Below are positions 26,494 to 36,473 of a stretch of DNA of 64,000 bases, one piece after another. Source of the stretch: Pseudomonas farsensis (GTDB lineage: Bacteria; Pseudomonadota; Gammaproteobacteria; Pseudomonadales; Pseudomonadaceae); contig NZ_JABWRF020000002.1 of NCBI RefSeq assembly GCF_014268805.2, positions 681,001 through 745,000 of the forward strand, given 5' to 3'. Position 1 is the stretch's first letter. The number at the start of each line of letters is the position of its first letter. The notes below the pieces were generated by a model. That model searched no databases. It was not told the DNA's origin and was given only the letters and a program-made list of their open reading frames with translations. The translations under genes and the position numbers were made by a program.

Positions 26494-26502
26494 CCGGACC
26501 AA

Positions 26503-26592
26503 ATCGCGGGGCAAGCCCGCTCCCACAGGGTTGCGCACAGCCGTAATCGAGGCCTGGCGCAGGATCCTGTGGGAGCGGGCTTGCCCCGCGAT
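26503..26592. repeat. REP pair, family A, at the znu/katE convergent junction
   Basis: ATCGCGGGGCAAGCCCGCTC with CCAC (26503-26526) and the inverted GTGGGAGCGGGCTTGCCCCG with CGAT (to 26592), separated by ~40 bp. It lies between the stops of the lipoprotein gene and katE, only 3 bp from the katE stop. Confidence 0.9.
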
Positions 26593-26595
26593 GCT

Positions 26596-28740
26596 TCAGG
26601 CGGGAATCGCCTCAGCGGCCGCTTCACGTGCCCACACCCGATGCCCTTGCACTGCCTTGAAGAACGCATCGAACGCTTTCTGATCATCGCCCAGCAGCAA
26701 ACCAGCATCCTCCTTGAGGCCCAGCTTGTTCAGCAGCAGCTTGGCCTCGACGCTCAGGCCCATGGGTTTCAGATGCTTGTAGGCTTCGAGCAGGAAGTGC
26801 TTGGCCACCCCGCTACCTTCCAGCGCTTCCAGCGACGCCTTGCCCGCCGGCACCCACAGCCCATCGAACATCACTGAAGGCATGCCCTCCATCGAGGCAT
26901 CCACCGCCAGCGCCGTGCCGTCCGCCGCTTTCACCGGTGCCGAGGTCGGCCCCAGCAGCATTGGCCGTGCGCTCTGCGCTTCGAGCGCCTTGACCACCTT
27001 GTCGACACTGCCTGCATCCACGCCATCGGCCAGCAGAATGGCGATCTTGCGCCCACTGATGCCAATGGTGCCGGGGTGGTTCATCTGGCTCAGCGCTGGC
27101 GACTGCGCCAGTTGGCTGCCTTTGACCTGCACCGTGCCCGCCTTGGGCGCCGGCAGGCCAAGGTTGGCGGCCACTGCGGCGGCCAGCTTGAGGTCGATGT
27201 TGGCGAGGATTTCGTTCACTTGCCGCGCCCGGATGGCCTCGCGCTCGACCTTGCCCAGCTCGAAGCTGTAGGCCTTGATGATGTGCTGCTGCTCGTTCGG
27301 GCTCATGCTGTGAAAGAACAGCCGCGCCTGGGAGAAGTGGTCGCCGAACGACTCGCTGCGCTCGCGAACCTTGTGCGCCTCGATGCGTTCCTGATAGCTC
27401 TCGAAGCCGCCATCCTGCGCTGCCGGTGGGGTTTCTTTGGGCCAGCCGCCGTCAATCGAGTTGGGCTCGTAGGCGGCGCGGCCACGGTCGATGGTCATGC
27501 GGTGCATGCCGTCGCGTTGGCCGTTGTGGTTGGGCGCCACCGGGCGGTTGATCGGGATTTCATGGAAGTTCGGCCCACCCAGGCGGCTGATCTGCGTGTC
27601 GGTGTAGGAGAACAGCCGGCCCTGCAGCAGGGGGTCATTGGTGAAGTCGATGCCCGGCACGATATGCCCTGGGCAGAAGGCGACCTGCTCCACTTCGGCG
27701 AAGAAGTTGTCCGGGTTGCGGTTGAGCACCATCTTGCCCAGCGGCGTTACCGGCACCAGTTCTTCAGGGATGATCTTGGTCGGGTCGAGCAGGTCGAAGT
27801 CGAACTTGTGCTCGTCGGCCTCCGGCACGATCTGTACGCCCAGCTCCCATTCCGGGTAGTGCCCGGTCTCGATGGCTTCCCACAGGTCGCGGCGATGGTA
27901 GTCGGTGTCTTTGCCTGCAAGCTTTTGCGCCTCGTCCCACAGCACAGAGTGCACGCCTTGGCGCGGTTTCCAGTGGAATTTGACGAAGCTGGCCACGCCC
28001 TGGGCGTTGATCAGGCGGAAGGTATGCACGCCAAAGCCTTCCATCATGCGCAGGCTGCGCGGGATGGCGCGGTCGGACATGGCCCAGATGACCATGTGCG
28101 CCGATTCCGGTACCAGCGAGACGAAGTCCCAGAAGGTGTCATGGGCCGAGCCCCCGGTGGGGATCTCGTTGTGCGGCTCGGGCTTCACGGCGTGCACAAA
28201 GTCAGGGAACTTGATCGCGTCCTGAATGAAGAACACCGGCATGTTGTTGCCCACCAAGTCGAAGTTGCCTTCGTCGGTGTAGAACTTGACCGCAAAGCCG
28301 CGCACATCGCGCACGGTGTCGCCCGAACCCCGCGGGCCCTGCACGGTTGAAAAACGCACGAACACCGGGGTGATTTTTTCCGGGTCTTGCAGGAAACCGG
28401 CCTTGGTCAGCTCGGCGTGGTTGCCGTAGCTCTGGAAGTAACCATGGGCGCCGGTGCCGCGGGCGTGAACGATCCGCTCCGGGATGCGCTCGTGGTCAAA
28501 GTGGGTGATCTTCTCGCGCATGATGAAGTCTTCAAGCAGCGATGGCCCGCGTGCGCCAGCCTTGAGGCTGTTCTGATTGTCGGCAACCTTGACCCCCTGG
28601 TTGGTGCGCAGCGCCTGGCCCGTGGCATCGCTGCGCGCTGCCTCCAGGCTCTGCAGCTTGGCATTGGTATTGGCGCGGTCAGGGGTATCGGTACCGGCGA
28701 GCTGGCTTTGCCGTGGTTCCGGCGCTTTCTTGCTGGCCAT
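26596..28740 (-). CDS. katE: Catalase HPII (large-subunit, clade 2)
   Basis: A 714-residue heme catalase that converts hydrogen peroxide to water and oxygen. The catalytic H92 lies in [13 protein letters not shown], the distal Asn in VGNNMPVFF (about 165), and the proximal heme Tyr in [14 protein letters not shown]. The extra N-terminal arm and the C-terminal flavodoxin/DJ-1-like domain (about 560-714) distinguish HPII from the ~480-residue catalases. Like E. coli katE it is probably RpoS-dependent, but no promoter was placed. It is divergent from metN. Confidence 0.97.
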   Translation of the reverse strand: MASKKAPEPRQSQLAGTDTPDRANTNAKLQSLEAARSDATGQALRTNQGVKVADNQNSLKAGARGPSLLEDFIMREKITHFDHERIPERIVHARGTGAHGYFQSYGNHAELTKAGFLQDPEKITPVFVRFSTVQGPRGSGDTVRDVRGFAVKFYTDEGNFDLVGNNMPVFFIQDAIKFPDFVHAVKPEPHNEIPTGGSAHDTFWDFVSLVPESAHMVIWAMSDRAIPRSLRMMEGFGVHTFRLINAQGVASFVKFHWKPRQGVHSVLWDEAQKLAGKDTDYHRRDLWEAIETGHYPEWELGVQIVPEADEHKFDFDLLDPTKIIPEELVPVTPLGKMVLNRNPDNFFAEVEQVAFCPGHIVPGIDFTNDPLLQGRLFSYTDTQISRLGGPNFHEIPINRPVAPNHNGQRDGMHRMTIDRGRAAYEPNSIDGGWPKETPPAAQDGGFESYQERIEAHKVRERSESFGDHFSQARLFFHSMSPNEQQHIIKAYSFELGKVEREAIRARQVNEILANIDLKLAAAVAANLGLPAPKAGTVQVKGSQLAQSPALSQMNHPGTIGISGRKIAILLADGVDAGSVDKVVKALEAQSARPMLLGPTSAPVKAADGTALAVDASMEGMPSVMFDGLWVPAGKASLEALEGSGVAKHFLLEAYKHLKPMGLSVEAKLLLNKLGLKEDAGLLLGDDQKAFDAFFKAVQGHRVWAREAAAEAIPA

Positions 28741-28964
28741 GTGCGGCTCTCCTCATCAGTCTTCAGGCTGCCCGTTGGGCTTGTTCAAGTAGTGACTGGG
28801 GGGCGAGCCCGAGCGTTCAATCAGGATTACCGGTTGTCGCGTTATGCCCTTTCGATAGGGTGGCGAGGAAATAAATGCTAAGAACAGCGTATGGAAAAGG
28901 CTAAAATGCGCGACCCCGGCCAACCGCTGGCTCCATATTCCATGCGCCCCACAAGGTTCGCTCA

Positions 28965-29972
28965 GTGATCGAGTTTCAAAATGTCCACAAGACCTACCGC
29001 GTCGCCGGTAGGGATATACCGGCCCTGAACCCGACCAGCCTGACCATCGAAGATGGCCAGGTGTTCGGCCTGATTGGCCACTCCGGTGCCGGCAAGAGCA
29101 CCATGCTGCGCCTGATCAACCGCCTCGAAGCGCCGAGCGGCGGCAAGATCATCGTCGATGGCGAAGACGTCACCGCGTTCGATGCCTACCAGCTGCGGCG
29201 TTTCCGCCAGCAGGTCGGGATGATCTTCCAGCACTTCAACCTGCTGGCGTCCAAGACCGTGGCCGACAACGTCGCGTTGCCGTTGGTGCTGGCCGGTGAA
29301 CTGTCCCGCGACCAGATCAACGGCCGGGTCAAGGAGCTGCTGCACCGCGTCGGCCTGCTCGACCACGCGAAAAAATACCCGGCGCAGTTGTCGGGCGGGC
29401 AAAAGCAGCGCGTCGGCATTGCCCGCGCCTTGTCGACCAACCCGAAAATCCTGCTGTGCGACGAAGCCACCAGCGCCCTCGACCCGCAAACCACCGCATC
29501 GGTGCTGCAACTGCTGGCCGAGATCAACCGCGAGCTGAAGCTGACCATCGTGCTGATCACCCATGAAATGGACGTGATCCGCCGCGTCTGTGACCGTGTT
29601 GCGGTCATGGATGCCGGGCATATCGTCGAGCACGGCCCGGTGGCCGAGGTGTTCCTGCACCCGCAGCACGCCACCACCAAGCGCTTTGTCCAGGAAGACG
29701 AGCAGGTCAACGAAGGCGAGCAGCGCGACGACTTTGCCCATGTGCCAGGCCGCATCGTGCGCCTGACCTTCCAGGGCGACGCCACCTACGCGCCGCTGCT
29801 GGGCACCGTGGCCCGCGAAACCGGCGTTGACTACAGCATCCTGGCCGGGCGTATCGACCGTATCAAGGATGTCCCCTATGGCCAGCTCACCCTCGCCCTG
29901 ATCGGTGGCGACATGGACGCGGCGTTCGCCCGCTTCAAGGCAGCTGATGTACATATGGAGGTACTGCGTTGA
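28965..29972 (+). CDS. metN: D-methionine ABC transporter ATP-binding protein
   Basis: A 335-residue ATPase of the methionine importer. It starts at GTG 28965 ([13 protein letters not shown]). Walker A is GHSGAGKST, the signature [15 protein letters not shown] and Walker [15 protein letters not shown]-terminal NIL domain (about 255-335, [17 protein letters not shown]) binds methionine for feedback control, as in MetN proteins. Its TGA overlaps the metI ATG by 1 bp (TGATG). No SAM riboswitch was seen upstream. Confidence 0.96.
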   Translation: MIEFQNVHKTYRVAGRDIPALNPTSLTIEDGQVFGLIGHSGAGKSTMLRLINRLEAPSGGKIIVDGEDVTAFDAYQLRRFRQQVGMIFQHFNLLASKTVADNVALPLVLAGELSRDQINGRVKELLHRVGLLDHAKKYPAQLSGGQKQRVGIARALSTNPKILLCDEATSALDPQTTASVLQLLAEINRELKLTIVLITHEMDVIRRVCDRVAVMDAGHIVEHGPVAEVFLHPQHATTKRFVQEDEQVNEGEQRDDFAHVPGRIVRLTFQGDATYAPLLGTVARETGVDYSILAGRIDRIKDVPYGQLTLALIGGDMDAAFARFKAADVHMEVLR

Positions 29973-30643
29973 TGGACGCCCTGAATTTCTTCGCCAACGT
30001 CGACTGGGCCGAAATCTGGCTCGCCACCATCGACACCATGATCATGCTGTTCGGCTCGCTGTTCTTCACTGTGCTGCTGGGCCTGCCGCTGGGCGTGCTG
30101 CTGTTCCTGTGCGGGCCACGGCAGATGTTCGAGCAAAAAGGCCTGTATGCGCTGCTGTCGCTGGTGGTCAACGTGCTGCGCTCGCTGCCGTTCATCATCC
30201 TGCTGATCGTGATGATCCCGATTACCGTGCTGATCACCGGCACCTCGCTGGGCGTGGCCGGTGCCATTCCGCCGCTGGTGGTCGGTGCTACGCCGTTCTT
30301 CGCCCGCCTGGTCGAAACCGCCCTGCGTGAGGTGGACCGCGGCATCATCGAAGCCACCCAGTCGATGGGCGCGACCACCCGCCAGATCATCACCAACGCG
30401 CTGCTACCAGAAGCCCGCCCGGGCATCTTCGCGGCCATTACCGTCACCGCCATTACCCTGGTGTCGTACACCGCCATGGCCGGTGTGGTCGGCGCAGGCG
30501 GGCTGGGCGACCTGGCCATCCGCTTTGGCTACCAGCGCTTCCAGACCGACGTCATGGTGGTCACCGTGGTGCTGCTGTTGCTGCTGGTTCAAGTTCTGCA
30601 GAGTGTCGGCGACAAACTGGTCGTGCATTTTTCCCGTAAGTAA
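29972..30643 (+). CDS. metI: Methionine ABC transporter permease
   Basis: A 223-residue inner-membrane permease with about five helices and the EAA-type loop (EVDRGIIEATQSMGATTRQ). ATG 29972 overlaps the metN stop; the TTG three bases earlier is less likely. The gene is followed by two stem-loops before metQ. Confidence 0.95.
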   Translation: MDALNFFANVDWAEIWLATIDTMIMLFGSLFFTVLLGLPLGVLLFLCGPRQMFEQKGLYALLSLVVNVLRSLPFIILLIVMIPITVLITGTSLGVAGAIPPLVVGATPFFARLVETALREVDRGIIEATQSMGATTRQIITNALLPEARPGIFAAITVTAITLVSYTAMAGVVGAGGLGDLAIRFGYQRFQTDVMVVTVVLLLLLVQVLQSVGDKLVVHFSRK

Positions 30644-30651
30644 CCCCAATG

Positions 30652-30691
30652 GGGTCGGCCTGGCCGACCCGTTCGGGGGCCGTCGCGGCCC
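30652..30691 (+). promoter_or_regulatory. Two stem-loops between metI and metQ
   Basis: GGGTCGGCC-T-GGCCGACCC (30652-30670) and GGGCCG-TCG-CGGCCC (about 30677-30691) are consecutive strong hairpins without a U-run. Placed between permease and binding-protein genes, they probably protect or process mRNA so that metQ is made in excess. The metQ Shine-Dalgarno (AAGGAG) follows directly. Confidence 0.6.
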
Positions 30692-30707
30692 TCACAAGGA
30701 GTGATCA

Positions 30708-31478
30708 ATGAAGAAGCTGCTTGCTGTTGTCGCCGCTGTTGCGGCCTTCTCGGCCCACGCCGAGACCCTGACCGTTGCCGCCACCCCGGTGCCGCACGCC
30801 GAGATCCTCAACTTCGTGAAGCCACAACTGGCCAAGGAAGGCGTGGAACTGAAGGTCAAGGAATTCACCGACTACATCCAGCCCAACGTACAGGTTGCCG
30901 AAAAGCGCCTGGACGCCAACTTCTTCCAACACCAGCCGTACCTGGATGAGTTCAACAAGGCCAAGGGCACTCACCTGGTGAGCGTTGCCGGCGTGCACAT
31001 CGAGCCGCTGGGCGTGTACTCGTCCAAGATCAAGAAACTCGACGAGCTGCCTACCGGCGCCACCGTGGTCATCCCCAACGATGCCACCAACGGCGGCCGC
31101 GCGCTGCTGCTGCTGGCCAAGGCTGGCGTGATCACGCTCAAGGACAACAAGAACATCCTGTCCACCGTGAAAGACGTTACCGGTAACCCGAAAAACGTGA
31201 AGTTCCGTGAGCTGGAAGCGGCCACCATTCCGCGCGTGCTGACCCAGGTCGATGCCGCCCTGATCAACACCAACTACGCGCTGGAAGCCAAGCTCAACCC
31301 AGAGAAAGACGCGCTGGCCATCGAAGGCAGCGATTCGCCTTATGTGAACATCTTGGTTGCCCGCCCGGACAACAAAGACTCGGACGCCATGAAAAAGCTG
31401 GCCGCTGCGCTGCACTCGCCTGAGGTGAAGCAGTTCATCACCGAGAAGTACAAAGGCGCCGTAGTACCAGCGTTCTGA
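30708..31478 (+). CDS. metQ: Methionine-binding protein (NlpA/MetQ family)
   Basis: A 256-residue periplasmic binding protein with a cleaved signal (about 1-19, ending SAHA) and no lipobox Cys, unlike E. coli MetQ. The family features ATPVPHAEILNFV, the FFQHQPYLDEFN segment (ligand aromatic residues), VIPNDATNGGRALLLL and INTNYAL are all present. It completes the metNIQ operon. Confidence 0.95.
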   Translation: MKKLLAVVAAVAAFSAHAETLTVAATPVPHAEILNFVKPQLAKEGVELKVKEFTDYIQPNVQVAEKRLDANFFQHQPYLDEFNKAKGTHLVSVAGVHIEPLGVYSSKIKKLDELPTGATVVIPNDATNGGRALLLLAKAGVITLKDNKNILSTVKDVTGNPKNVKFRELEAATIPRVLTQVDAALINTNYALEAKLNPEKDALAIEGSDSPYVNILVARPDNKDSDAMKKLAAALHSPEVKQFITEKYKGAVVPAF

Positions 31479-31482
31479 CCCT

Positions 31483-31598
31483 TGTAGGAGCGGCCTTGTG
31501 CCGCGAAAGGGCTGCGAAGCAGCCCCAGGGATATCAGCGTTCTGCACAATTCCTGGGGGTGCTGCGCACCCCTTTCGCGACACAAGGCCGCTCCTACA
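31483..31598. repeat. REP-type palindrome, family B, copy 2
   Basis: Same ~115-bp inverted repeat as 213-327 (TGTAGGAGCGGCCTTGTGCC and complement). It begins 4 bp after the metQ stop, between convergent metQ and kinB. The inner arms differ slightly (GGGGTGCTGCGCACCCC). Confidence 0.9.
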
Positions 31599-31644
31599 CC
31601 AGTGAGCCCGACAACCGTTGGCCCACGCTAGCCAGTGCCGCGTA

Positions 31645-33423
31645 TTACACCGGCAACGCCATGTAGAACTGCGTGCCCTGCCCCGGCCGTGAAAACACAC
31701 CCATGCGCCCGCCGTGCAACTGCACGATCTCCTTGCACAACGCCAAGCCCAGCCCGGCGCCGCCTTTCTTGCGGCCAACCTGTACGAACGGCTCGAAAAT
31801 CCGCCCCTGCTGGCCGTAGGCAATCCCTTCGCCGTTGTCTTCGACGCTGATGATCACCCGTTCGGCATGGCGCCGCGCATGCAGGCGGATACGCCCGCCG
31901 CTGGCGGTATGGCGGATGGCATTGTGCAGCAGATTGTCGAGCACCCGCTCGATCTGCGCGATGTCCGCCTGGATGCGTGGCAGTGGCGGCTCCAACTCAC
32001 ACACCAGCTCTATCTGCTTGGCTGCAGCCTGCTCGGCAAAGCGCGCAACGGCGCGCTCGAACAGTTCATCCAGGGCGCACGGCGCCAGTTCAAGCTTTTG
32101 CAGCCCGCTCTGGTAGCGCGAGAAGTTGAGCAGGTCGTTGATCAATTGCGTCAGGCGCTGCATTTCTTCGCCGATGGTGTCGAGCAGGTCGTTCTCACGC
32201 GCCTCGGGCGGGAAGCTGATGCGCTCACGCAGCAGGCCAAATGCCATGTGCATGCCGGTGACCGGGGTGCGCAGCTCGTGGGAGGCGCGCAGCACGAACT
32301 CGCTGCGCACACGCTCGAAGGCACGCTGCTCGGTCACGTCGTGCAGCACCATCACCGCCCCCAGGATCGGCCCTTGCGGGTGGCTGACCGGGGTCAGGCT
32401 GTAGGTCAGCAGGCGGGTTTCGTCGTCCACTTCCAGGCTCAGGTCTTCTGGCGGGCGGTCCAGGCTGCCGCCGCGCAGCACCAGGTGCATCTGCTGTTCC
32501 AACTCCGGGCGTTGCAAGGCTTCGGCCAGGCTCACGCCGATGCGGCTCGGGTCCCAGCCCAATTGGCGCTGAGCCACCGGGTTGAGGTGCTCCAGGCGGC
32601 CTTGGCGGTCGATGATCAGCAAGCCATCGTCGATGCTGTCGAGCACAGCTTGCAGGCGCTGCTGGCCGGCCAGCAGTTCGTCGACATTCGTGGCCTGGTG
32701 TTTGCGCAGGGCATCGGCCATCAGCCCGAAACGGCGGGTCAGCAAGCTCAGTTCGCTGCCCTTGGTCACCGGCAAGGTCACATCGAAATTGCCTTGGCCT
32801 ACCTGGTCGGCAGCCTTGGCCAGCGCCTCGATGGGTTGGCCGAAGCGCCGGGCAATGTTGTGCGCGGTCATGAACCCCAGCACCAGTACCGTCAGCCCCA
32901 TCATGCCGAGCATGCCGCTGATCAGCAGTGCGCGGTCGCGGGAATACTCTTCGGCGTGGATGATCTGCTCAAGGGTTTGCTTGTGCGAGTCGATCAGGTC
33001 ATTGCGCACCTGGTTGAAGGCCGACCCCAGCGGTTGGTCGATGCCCATGCTGCGCGACGGCGCCGGGCTTTGCCGGTAGGCCTCGAGAAACGCCTGGTAG
33101 TTGCTTTTGGCCTGGTTGAAGCCTGCGTTGGGCACGCCCTCCTCCAGGCCTTGGCTGAGCAAGGTCTGAAAACGGCTTTGTAATGCCAGCAGGTTTTCCG
33201 GGACGGTGTCCGGGTCCAGAATCAGGTTCAGCTGTTCGCCCAGGTTCTGCCGCAATTGCAGGCCCAGCGACAGCGTGTGCGTAGTGTCCTGCACCAAACG
33301 TTGCTGCATGGTTGCCATCTGCAGCACACTGAACAGCCCCAACAGCAGGCCCAGCAACGCGACTGTGACCAGCGCCGAAATACTTAGAAAGAGCCGCGTG
33401 CGCAGCTTCATCGACCACTTCAT
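31645..33423 (-). CDS. kinB: Sensor histidine kinase/phosphatase KinB
   Basis: A 592-residue membrane kinase. It has helices at about 10-35 and 166-190 bracketing a periplasmic helical sensor, HAMP (about 190-243), PAS (about 252-365), HisKA with H382 in ASHELRTPVTG, and an ATPase domain with N (LLHNAIRHT) and G boxes (DNGEGIA, GLGLAL). In P. aeruginosa KinB keeps the regulator AlgB dephosphorylated and restrains alginate. Its start overlaps the algB stop (ATGA). Confidence 0.95.
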   Translation of the reverse strand: MKWSMKLRTRLFLSISALVTVALLGLLLGLFSVLQMATMQQRLVQDTTHTLSLGLQLRQNLGEQLNLILDPDTVPENLLALQSRFQTLLSQGLEEGVPNAGFNQAKSNYQAFLEAYRQSPAPSRSMGIDQPLGSAFNQVRNDLIDSHKQTLEQIIHAEEYSRDRALLISGMLGMMGLTVLVLGFMTAHNIARRFGQPIEALAKAADQVGQGNFDVTLPVTKGSELSLLTRRFGLMADALRKHQATNVDELLAGQQRLQAVLDSIDDGLLIIDRQGRLEHLNPVAQRQLGWDPSRIGVSLAEALQRPELEQQMHLVLRGGSLDRPPEDLSLEVDDETRLLTYSLTPVSHPQGPILGAVMVLHDVTEQRAFERVRSEFVLRASHELRTPVTGMHMAFGLLRERISFPPEARENDLLDTIGEEMQRLTQLINDLLNFSRYQSGLQKLELAPCALDELFERAVARFAEQAAAKQIELVCELEPPLPRIQADIAQIERVLDNLLHNAIRHTASGGRIRLHARRHAERVIISVEDNGEGIAYGQQGRIFEPFVQVGRKKGGAGLGLALCKEIVQLHGGRMGVFSRPGQGTQFYMALPV

Positions 33424-34766
33424 AAGTTGTACTGCTTGCGCTTGCGGTACAGCGTCGAGGCATCGATGCCGAGGGTTTTCGCGGCCTGGTCGAGGGTGTC
33501 GCTGGCGGCCAGCACCGCACCGATGTGCGCCCGTTCCAGCTCATCCAGGCTCAGCGCCGCGCCAACACGCGGGGCGCTGCTGGTGGGCTGTTCGCCCATG
33601 CCCAGGTGGGTCACCTCGACACGCTCCTGCGGGCAGATGATGCTGGCCCGTTCCACCACGTTGCGCAGCTCGCGGATGTTGCCCGGCCAGCGGTAGTTGA
33701 GCAGCGCGGCGCGGGCTTCGTCGCTGAACCCACGGGCGGGGCGCGAGTACTCTTTGACGAAGCGGGCCAGGAAGCGGTCGGCCAGGGTCAGCACGTCCTC
33801 GCTGCGTTCGCGTAGCGGCGGCAGGTGCAGGGTGATCACGTTCAGGCGGTACAGCAGGTCTTCACGGAACCGCCCTTCGCGGACCATCTCCTCAAGGTTG
33901 AGGTTGGTCGCGGCCAGAATCCGCACATCGGCGCGGCGCGTCACTGGGTCGCCGACGCGCTCGTACTCCTTGTCCTGGATAAAACGCAGCAGCTTGGGCT
34001 GCAGGCTCAGCGGGAAGTCGCCGATTTCGTCGAGGAACAGGGTGCCGCCGTCGGCCTGGCTAACCCGCCCAAGGGTGCTCTCGCTGGCACCGGTAAAGGC
34101 GCCGCGGGTGTGACCGAACAGTTCGCTTTCCATCAGCTCGGCGTTCAGCGACGGGCAGTTGATGGTCACGCACGACTTGCGCGCGCGCTTGCTCCAGCCG
34201 TGGATGGCACGGGCCAGCTCGCCTTTACCGGTGCCCGACTCGCCCAGAATAAGGATGTTGGCATCGGTGGTTGCCACCTGGCGGGCCGTTTCCAGCACCA
34301 CCATCATGGCCGGGCTGTGGGAATCCAGGCCGTCCTTGGGTTTGCGCACCTCGCCTTCCAAGGCTTCAAGGCGTGCCGAGAGCTGGCGCACTTCCAGTTG
34401 CTTGGCCGTGGCCAGGCGCAACTGGTCGGGGCTGCACGGTTTGACCAGGTAATCGGCAGCGCCGGCCTGAATGGCGTCTACGGCGGTGTCGATCGCCGAG
34501 TGGGCAGTGACGATGACCACGCGCATCCAGGGTGCCTGGATGCGCATCTGGGCCAGCACATCGAGGCCGTTGTCCTCGCCCAGGCGCAAATCGAGAAAGC
34601 ACAGGTCGAACACCTGGCGTTGCAGCAGGGTCTCAGCCTGGGCGGCACTGTTGGCGGTGGCGACGCTATAGCCCTCGTCTTCGAGGCAATAGCGGAAGGT
34701 GCGCAGGATCGCGGACTCGTCATCCACCAGCAGAATGCGGCCTTGCTTGTCCTGGACTGGCTCCAT
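33420..34766 (-). CDS. algB: NtrC-family response regulator AlgB
   Basis: A 448-residue activator with an N-terminal receiver (phospho-acceptor D59 in CFLDLRLGED), an AAA+ domain with Walker A GESGTGKG (175-182), GAFTGA loop at 222-227 and Walker B GTLFLDEIGD (241-250), and a C-terminal Fis-type helix-turn-helix (AKTLGIDASTLYRKRKQ). An intact GAFTGA means it can in principle contact sigma-54. In P. aeruginosa AlgB controls alginate and other outputs with KinB. It is divergent from a BON-domain gene that has a strong sigma-54 promoter match. Confidence 0.95.
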   Translation of the reverse strand: MEPVQDKQGRILLVDDESAILRTFRYCLEDEGYSVATANSAAQAETLLQRQVFDLCFLDLRLGEDNGLDVLAQMRIQAPWMRVVIVTAHSAIDTAVDAIQAGAADYLVKPCSPDQLRLATAKQLEVRQLSARLEALEGEVRKPKDGLDSHSPAMMVVLETARQVATTDANILILGESGTGKGELARAIHGWSKRARKSCVTINCPSLNAELMESELFGHTRGAFTGASESTLGRVSQADGGTLFLDEIGDFPLSLQPKLLRFIQDKEYERVGDPVTRRADVRILAATNLNLEEMVREGRFREDLLYRLNVITLHLPPLRERSEDVLTLADRFLARFVKEYSRPARGFSDEARAALLNYRWPGNIRELRNVVERASIICPQERVEVTHLGMGEQPTSSAPRVGAALSLDELERAHIGAVLAASDTLDQAAKTLGIDASTLYRKRKQYNL

Positions 34767-34923
34767 TTTCCTACGCTCCTTTGGGATTGATCTCAGTTAG
34801 TGTCGGAAAAATCGGGCAAGTTGCATGGTTGATTCTGATTGATTCCGCGCCATGCATGCTAGCTCTTAGCCGCCATGATGGCCAAGTCGTTGAAAACAGT
34901 GAAGTTATTAAGTGCCTGTGGGC

Positions 34924-34939
34924 TGGCATGGCGGTTGCG
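34924..34939 (+). promoter_or_regulatory. Predicted sigma-54 promoter for the BON-domain gene
   Basis: TGGCATG-GCGG-TTGC matches TGGCAYG-N4-TTGC throughout, with GG and GC at the correct 10-bp separation. The expected start is near 34950, 29 bp upstream of ATG 34979. The AlgB gene lies immediately upstream on the other strand. Confidence 0.7.
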
Positions 34940-34978
34940 ACGGTCACAGGTTGATGTATCTGTCAGGAGGTAAACACG

Positions 34979-35785
34979 ATGCGATTCCCCCTTCGAACCC
35001 TGGTGATGGCCTGCAGTTTGTTGCCAATTATGACCGCCGCGCTGGCCGACCCCGTCCAGGACGCCCGCCTGGAAGGCTCATTGCAGACGGCGTTGTCCCT
35101 CAACCGCCTGCTCAACCCCTTCCCGATCAAGGTTGAAGTGGACGGCGCGCAGGCGCGCCTGAGCGGTGAAGTGGAAAACCCCGTCGAGCGCGACCTGGCC
35201 GAGCATGTGGCGTTGGCCACCCGTGGCATCGAACAAGTGGACAACCAGTTGCGTATCAACCCGGCATTGATCGAACACCCGCTGGAGCCGCGTGCCTATG
35301 CCCAACGCCTGGAGGACGCCACCCTCGGCGCCGTGGTGCGCGCCCGCCTGCTGTGGAGCCGGGTCACCGAGAAGTCGCCCATCGAAGTACAAAGCCGCGA
35401 TGGCGTAGTCACCTTGCGCGGCAAGGTCGACAGCCCCGAGGCCAAGGAACTGGCCGGGGTGCTGGCACGCACCACTGACGGCGTGCACCTGGTCAACAAT
35501 TTGGTAAGCCTGGACAGCACTGCCCTGGCCAAGGCCCGGGAAAAACCGGTGGATGCGCCCAGCGACAGCTGGATCATCGACAAGATCCAGACCAGCTACC
35601 GCTTCAGCCGCAACCTGGACGGCCTGAATATCAAGGTGGCCAGTGCCGACGGCATGGTGCGGTTGTCTGGCGAGGTGGTCAGCAGCGAACAGCGCACCAT
35701 TGCCGTGGACGTGGCGCGGCAGATCGTCGGCGTGCGCGGCGTGGACGCCGATTTGCTCAAGGTGGCCAGAAAGGTCGAAGGTTGA
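34979..35785 (+). CDS. Periplasmic protein with three BON domains
   Basis: A 268-residue exported protein with a signal peptide (about 1-24, ending ALA) and three BON (OsmY-type) domains at about 28-95, 105-175 and 195-265. Each contains the typical VRLSGEV / VTLRGKVDS turn and a following VDNQLRIN- or VHLVNNLVSL-type strand. BON proteins bind phospholipid surfaces and help envelope stress tolerance. Shine-Dalgarno AGGAGGT is perfect. A sigma-54 promoter match lies just upstream. Confidence 0.9.
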   Translation: MRFPLRTLVMACSLLPIMTAALADPVQDARLEGSLQTALSLNRLLNPFPIKVEVDGAQARLSGEVENPVERDLAEHVALATRGIEQVDNQLRINPALIEHPLEPRAYAQRLEDATLGAVVRARLLWSRVTEKSPIEVQSRDGVVTLRGKVDSPEAKELAGVLARTTDGVHLVNNLVSLDSTALAKAREKPVDAPSDSWIIDKIQTSYRFSRNLDGLNIKVASADGMVRLSGEVVSSEQRTIAVDVARQIVGVRGVDADLLKVARKVEG

Positions 35786-35897
35786 ATCGTGCAAAACGCA
35801 CGGCGCCACAGCGTGCATCGTGCAGGATACGTCCTTGAACTTTTTGAGAAATTGCGTAACTAGTTGATTTATAAGGATTTTTATATCGGCTAAAAGC

Positions 35898-35913
35898 TGG
35901 CATGCAGGCTGCA
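35898..35913 (+). promoter_or_regulatory. Possible sigma-54 promoter upstream of the 95-aa membrane protein gene
   Basis: TGGCATGCAGGCTGCA keeps GG at -24 and GC at -12 with the right spacing and differs from the consensus mainly at the -14 T. The expected start is near 35925, 42 bp before ATG 35967. A GAACTT at 35837 could belong to an AlgU promoter, but no -10 fits well. Confidence 0.5.
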
Positions 35914-35966
35914 ATGTCTTGTTCAGGTTTCATAAAACAAGTACGCAGTAAGCAGGAGGAGCTGGC

Positions 35967-36254
35967 ATGAACCGCCCAAACGTCAACCGCACGCAATCCG
36001 CCGTTTTGCCAGTTCGCCAGGCGTTGATTCTCGGCATGGCCGTGTTGCTCACCTTGGCAGCCGGCCTGTTCTACTACAGCTGGCAGACCGCACGCCTGGC
36101 CGACCAGGTAGCGGCGCAAACCGCGCTGTTGACGCAGATGAAGGCGACCCGTGCCAGCACCTTGGTCCGAGCGGCCGAGCCAATGCCGGTCAGTGACACA
36201 GCTGCCCCTGCTGTACTTGAAACGGTTCAACCGCAAGAACGCTGGGTGTTCTGA
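35967..36254 (+). CDS. Small single-helix membrane protein, hypothetical
   Basis: A 95-residue protein with one membrane helix (about 22-42) and a short periplasmic coiled segment (TARLADQVAAQTALLTQM). No family recognised. Strong Shine-Dalgarno (AGGAGGAG). It heads a compact run with the DUF1328 and Ivy-like genes (54 bp and 3 bp gaps). Likely an envelope-stress accessory, by context only. Confidence 0.75.
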   Translation: MNRPNVNRTQSAVLPVRQALILGMAVLLTLAAGLFYYSWQTARLADQVAAQTALLTQMKATRASTLVRAAEPMPVSDTAAPAVLETVQPQERWVF

Positions 36255-36470
<216 letters not shown>

Positions 36471-36473
36471 CCC

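Noticed and set aside
35837..35866. GAACTT as an AlgU promoter upstream of the 95-aa gene
   Set aside because: No TCTGA-like -10 at 16-17 bp; kept only as a note in the sigma-54 entry.
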